Shown here piece after piece: positions 60,049-64,000 of a stretch of DNA of 64,000 nucleotides. Where the stretch lies: contig CM022673.1 in assembly GCA_012295275.1 (NCBI GenBank), positions 1,615,605-1,679,604 of the forward strand. Direction: 5' to 3'. Numbering within the stretch: the stretch's first letter is position 1; each line of letters begins with the position of its first letter. The notes beneath the pieces were generated by a model. That model was given only the letters and a program-made list of their open reading frames with translations. It had not been told where the DNA came from and searched no databases. The translations under genes were made by a program, and so were the position numbers. This DNA is from Chrysomallon squamiferum (Eukaryota; Mollusca; Gastropoda; Neomphalida; Peltospiridae).

Positions 60049-60074
60049 TTTTTTCGTATTCAAAATGTATGAAT
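60049..60074 (+). repeat. Upstream near-copy of the orphan gene start region
   Basis: 26 bases identical to 60231-60256 except for two adjacent positions. Here the AG of the acceptor is GT, and the copied ATG reads Met-Tyr-Glu-stop instead of opening the long frame. Confidence 0.8.
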
Positions 60075-60246
60075 AACTTTTCTCGTTTTTTCTTTCCTGC
60101 AGACAATACTTATCCTAAATTATTATATATAAATGCAGGTTTGTTTTCTATATATACTGGAATTTATTTATTTATTTATTATTATTATTATTATTACATT
60201 TTTTTTTTTTTGTTGTTTTTTTCTTTCTTGTTTTTTCAGATTCAAA

Positions 60247-60936
60247 ATGTATGAATTAGGATTATTAGCAATCGCAGTCGTCTTTTCTGTGTGTTGTTTT
60301 TGGTTGGCTTTTATGTTTAACCACGGGCTCGCCGAATTTGTGTTTTGTATTCAGAATCGGCTTTATTCTAGACTACACAGATGTAAATGTCAGATCTGTA
60401 GCATCACTGAATGGAAGTGTTTTTGCTTAAGCAAGCCTAATAAAAGAGATTTTGAAAGAATTTCTGAAGAATCATGGACAAATGAATGTCACTGTCGTGA
60501 CGTGGTGATTTCGTTTTCGAAACTTGATGAACCTCTGCGTTCACTATGTCGCAATGCTAACCAAACACGCGCTCATGAAATATGGCGAAGGAGAAGGGGA
60601 AAGTTTCGAGAAAAACGCGAAACACCAAATATTCGCGAACATCAAAACACGAACCGCAATCCAAAGAAAGATAAGGAAACTTGTGCCCATAGTTCTGTTA
60701 TAAACACTGATGACTCGAAATCAGCTGCAGCGGACCAGCCAAAATGCATTTTCTATAATGTTTCATTTCATGACGAATCGGGAAACGAATTAGTATTAAA
60801 AATTAAGACAGACGAAAGTCAAATTATAAAACTGAAAAATAGCAGACATAGGCGCAAAAAATTAAGATGTCGCATTCAAAACTGTTATAAATCGTGCTCA
60901 GTTCAGAAAATGGAATCATCCAAAGATAAGCTGTAA
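60247..60936 (+). CDS. Unrecognised single-span membrane protein, 229 residues
   Basis: An uninterrupted frame of 229 codons after a textbook acceptor (long pyrimidine tract ending TTTTTTCAG, 60240); the ATG is seven bases into the exon. I do not recognise the protein. Residues ~4-25 form one hydrophobic span (LGLLAIAVVFSVCCFWLAFMF). Then come a cysteine cluster (CKCQIC, KCFC, CHC) at about 48-87, a basic stretch (WRRRRGKFREKRE), a polar low-complexity region, and a basic, Cys-containing tail (RHRRKKLRCR). With so much Arg/Lys after the span, a signal-anchor with the tail in the cytosol or nucleus-facing side is the simplest topology. Codon use is richer in G/C than the flanks and there is no low-complexity DNA inside, which supports a real exon. 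Being one long exon, it could be a lineage-specific gene or a retrocopy. The frame is open 38 codons further upstream, but that part is encoded by the pyrimidine tract. Confidence 0.65.
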   Translation: MYELGLLAIAVVFSVCCFWLAFMFNHGLAEFVFCIQNRLYSRLHRCKCQICSITEWKCFCLSKPNKRDFERISEESWTNECHCRDVVISFSKLDEPLRSLCRNANQTRAHEIWRRRRGKFREKRETPNIREHQNTNRNPKKDKETCAHSSVINTDDSKSAAADQPKCIFYNVSFHDESGNELVLKIKTDESQIIKLKNSRHRRKKLRCRIQNCYKSCSVQKMESSKDKL

Positions 60937-63813
60937 GAAAACTGAACAGTGAGAGAATCTTGGGTCTACTAAATCTTCAAACATTTAGAAACAGAGAGCA
61001 TTGGGAATGTTCATTATTGTCATTTTGTCTTTCCCATTTCTGCAAGTGCTCTACAAATATGTTTATCAATTCATGTATTTCATATTCTCCTGCGTAAGGG
61101 AAGATGCATATCAGATCCTATACAACCAATTTAAGAGTACGTCAGGGATTGTCTCCCCTGAGAAAATTGTGCAACTGTCATTCGTACGAAATTGGAAGTT
61201 GTTTCTGTGTTCCCTTTAATTTTTCTAAACCACGGAGTAAAACCGGAAATATACTGTGGGCAAAATAATTGAATTTTGCAAATTAAAATGAGGCAGGCAA
61301 CATTTTAATTGGTATGGCAATACAGCAACTGCAGCGTCATAGGAACACAGGTGTTTACATATTCACATGAGTATCATTCTTTAAGAGTTTTATTTATTTG
61401 TTTATTAATGATTACACACAGACAAAATTTCCTAATAACAATAAATAATAATAATAAAAAAAAACATAATTAATGTTGTATATCCATTTTATTAATGCTA
61501 ATAATAAACTACCACCTTTGACTGTTTAAACTGAATTAAACTAAAATCAACTTGTAAGAAAAATATGGATGAACGAACTGAAAATTTAACCCCTTTTTAA
61601 ATCAAATTTAAGCAAAATTTCCTAAAAATAATAGATTTAAGTTAACAAATTTTAAAATCAAAACTTATGTGAAGACATACTAATTAATTGTTCAAATAAG
61701 AAAATCAACTTTAATATTTAAAATGAGTACTAACAGACTTCTATTTCAGTCAGATAGCTATCAAATCCCAGTTAACATGTTACCTAGATACCATTAAAGG
61801 GGTGATTCAACGTATAAAATATATCATTTCACAAATCTTATTTACAACAAAGCAACCAGTGTTTAATTGTACAGTCAAATATTGTGAATTGCATTACTTT
61901 CCAGCCCACAATTTTTTATTTCACCATGAAAGCTCACTGTCTATTTTAACAATAACAAAATTATACATCACTTATTTGCTAACTCTTACACACATGTACA
62001 AATACTTGCATAACTGATTTTGTTTTATGCACTGCACAGTTAAGGCATTTGTTAGAATTATGTACACAGATTATAATACTCATTCTGTAATAGTTGTATG
62101 TGTAAATGGAAATGATAACAACTTTACAGAAAGGACAATAATACAGATTAATGTATAATTTAAAATTCTGAGCAAATTTGGTTGTAAATGAGAGAACATT
62201 TTTTTTTTTTTAATCCCTCCCCAAAAAAAAAAAAAAAATCACACAAAAAACATCCAAATATATTAAATACATGAACCAGAGGTATTTCAGACAGGTAATT
62301 CTCCATTAGTGAGAATAACCACGATTGTTATTAACAGTGAAAATTATTATTCAAAACTGGTTAAATTTTGAAAGGAAAAGATACAAAAGACCAGTATTTA
62401 GACTAAACAAACAAATTTCACTCATTATGTATTTATTTAGTTTTTCTAAAATTAATCAGTGTTGAAATCACACTAGATAACCAAGTATGATATATTTTAT
62501 TTTTTTAATGATTGCAATGATTTTTAAACTTTAAAAAATAAGAATTAAATACAAATATGTTTGTGACCAAAAACAAACATCATTCAATTTGTACTTGTAC
62601 AAACACTTCCATATAAGCTGTGAAAAAATGTTTTCATTCATTAATGTTTCAGACTGACAAAAACAAAAAGCAATGAATACTACAAAGTGAAAAAAAAGCA
62701 TATACATTTAGTCAAACAAGTATCACAGAAGAAATCAATTTGCCTTATTTATGAAATTGTTAATTTCTCTTTTAATAATACATACATAAAATATTACCAA
62801 ATAAATTGTTATCACAATTTAATTCTTCAGTGCAAATTAAGAGTTTTAATATCTGGATAGTTTTGTCTTCTGTCTATTTATTATAAGAGCAGAATTTACT
62901 TGAATAGAGTTTATAAGTACAAAAATAAAAACATTCATGTTATCACTGATGTATTAAGATTTCTGGCCCAATGAACAAATAATAAAATGAAAATAAATAT
63001 TGTTAAGAACTTTAATATATACTGTAAATTAGAAAATACCAGTGCCTTGAAATATTTAGTATAAAAATAAATGTGATAATAATAATAATGAACTCTATGA
63101 AAACAAAAGCTAACTGCTATTAATTGAAGTATATAATTTAAAAATAAACATGTACCTTTAATAATCTAAGAAAAGCTGTTAACATAACTTAATTTTAGTA
63201 TAGTCAGCCATCTTACCCACTCCTACATGTTCCATGATTCCTCATGAGAATGTACCAAAACTATGGATACATATAAAATGATATAATTTTACCCTGTATG
63301 TGTCTGTAACTGAACCTGAAAGTACTATTAAGAACATATAAAACCCAAGCAAATCATATTTACCACAGTATTCTAGTACATTGTGTGCCACCATAAGAAT
63401 ACAATTTATAGTACAGTAATTATTTTATTAATATTTTCAAACTGCAGACCTGGGTCTGACTGTATAAATGTTGAAATACCATATGCAATTTATTTTTTTA
63501 ATTACACATTCAGCATATTTGAGATTTAATGCCATGCTAAACTTTACAGAAATATATTGCTATATATTGTACATAAAAAAGAAAAGACTTATTAAAATTT
63601 CTGTATACTCTGTCACTATTCAGTTAAAATATCAATATATGTTACAAGATTATATATCTGTTAATTACCAGTCAGTTTTGCCATCCAAATATAAATGATT
63701 AAATGTCTTCTTTATTTTTGTCAGAAAGTCTTTCATGGAAAACAGATAGGCAAACCTTTTATTTAAAAAAAGATTCACTACTCAATGGAAGGAGTAATTT
63801 GCTTGAACCATTA
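60937..63813. other. Convergent gap between the orphan gene and NUP50
   Basis: About 2.9 kb without a supported exon. It probably contains the 3' UTR of the orphan gene and a long 3' UTR of the NUP50-type gene. A 72-codon frame at 61001-61219 (plus) shares composition with the orphan exon but has no recognisable domain and is left as UTR. The rest is AT-rich, with no repeat structure that stands out. Confidence 0.5.
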
Positions 63814-64000
63814 TCATTTCAAATTATCCTGAATAATCTTTATCAAGTGATCTGCATTCTCTGAAGTTTTAACTCTGATTAACATTGGAACAGGTTCCTT
63901 TGCATCATCTTTTGGATTCATGGGAGGATTGGGCACGCACACAAAAAACACATTGTTCTTGCCTTGTTTCTTCACTGGAATAGATGGGGTCAGGAAGATG
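63814..64000 (-). CDS. NUP50: NUP50-type nucleoporin, last 61 codons (5' part beyond the right edge)
   Basis: A frame entering from the right edge ends at TGA 63814-63816. The residues GKNNVFFVCVPNPPMN and VPMLIRVKTSENADHL match, from memory, the C-terminal end of the Ran-binding domain of NUP50/Npap60, a mobile nucleoporin of the nuclear basket that promotes importin-driven import and RCC1-linked Ran loading. In NUP50 this domain is the last part of the protein, consistent with the stop here. No intron falls within the visible part. Assignment rests on about 60 residues, so another RanBP1-type protein is possible but less likely. Confidence 0.85.
   Translation of the reverse strand, partial: IFLTPSIPVKKQGKNNVFFVCVPNPPMNPKDDAKEPVPMLIRVKTSENADHLIKIIQDNLK

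Larger units (their letters stand above)
58430..60246. other. Gap upstream of UMPS and the orphan gene
   Basis: Divergent intergenic region, about 1.8 kb. On the plus strand a good donor (CCGCTG|GTAAGTGA at about 59325) could end a non-coding first exon of the orphan gene at 60247. Strong acceptors follow at 60103 (TTTCTTTCCTGCAG) and 60240. The region also holds (TG)n near 58840-58880, a 64-bp (GA)n tract (59637-59700), and a GC-richer island at about 59850-60045. Confidence 0.5.

Noticed and set aside
60133-60246. Starting the orphan protein at the upstream ATG (267 residues)
   Set aside because: The added 38 residues are poly-Ile/Phe encoded by an ATT repeat and the pyrimidine tract of a strong acceptor, so this part is intron.
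61001-61219. 72-codon plus frame after the orphan gene
   Set aside because: It follows the orphan stop codon in the same transcript direction and has no acceptor or domain of its own, so 3' UTR is more likely.

Overview
The window is nuclear DNA from an animal, probably an invertebrate. It is very AT-rich, full of homopolymer and di/trinucleotide tracts, and its genes are broken into short exons (mostly 45-220 bp) bounded by GT-AG splice sites. Every recognisable protein is a conserved animal protein. A lophotrochozoan such as a mollusc or annelid fits the general look, but nothing here fixes the phylum. No bacterial genes, tRNA, rRNA, CRISPR or intact transposase were recognised.

Layout, left to right. 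(1) 309-20291, minus: NCAPD3, condensin-2 subunit D3. I traced 35 coding exons (1205 residues); the 3' end runs off the left edge. (2) 20466-26671, plus: GCAT, glycine C-acetyltransferase, 12 exons and 427 residues, divergent from NCAPD3 with only 174 bp between the start codons. (3) 30633-35055, minus, and 36278-39029, plus: two head-to-head copies of HTATIP2/TIP30, 238 and 244 residues, with identical splice phases. The minus copy has an optional upstream exon that would add an in-frame membrane anchor. (4) 45784-50619, minus: SPRYD3, 10 exons, 418 residues. (5) 52673-58429, minus: UMPS, the bifunctional OPRT/OMP decarboxylase of pyrimidine synthesis, 11 exons, 507 residues. (6) 60247-60936, plus: an unrecognised 229-residue single-span membrane protein. 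(7) 63814-64000, minus: last 61 codons of a NUP50-type nucleoporin.

The genes do not form a pathway; they are ordinary neighbours. The arrangement does matter for transcription: NCAPD3/GCAT and the HTATIP2 pair are divergent, while GCAT/HTATIP2-A, HTATIP2-B/SPRYD3 and the orphan/NUP50 pairs are convergent, leaving long AT-rich gaps that probably hold 3' UTRs.

Points worth following: the membrane-anchor exon and alternative leaders of HTATIP2-A; a decayed duplicate of one NCAPD3 exon; a GC-AG intron in NCAPD3; a Tigger/pogo-like MITE; several diverged repeats shared between introns; and the orphan gene, whose start region is duplicated just upstream. I did not find a clearly new biological system.
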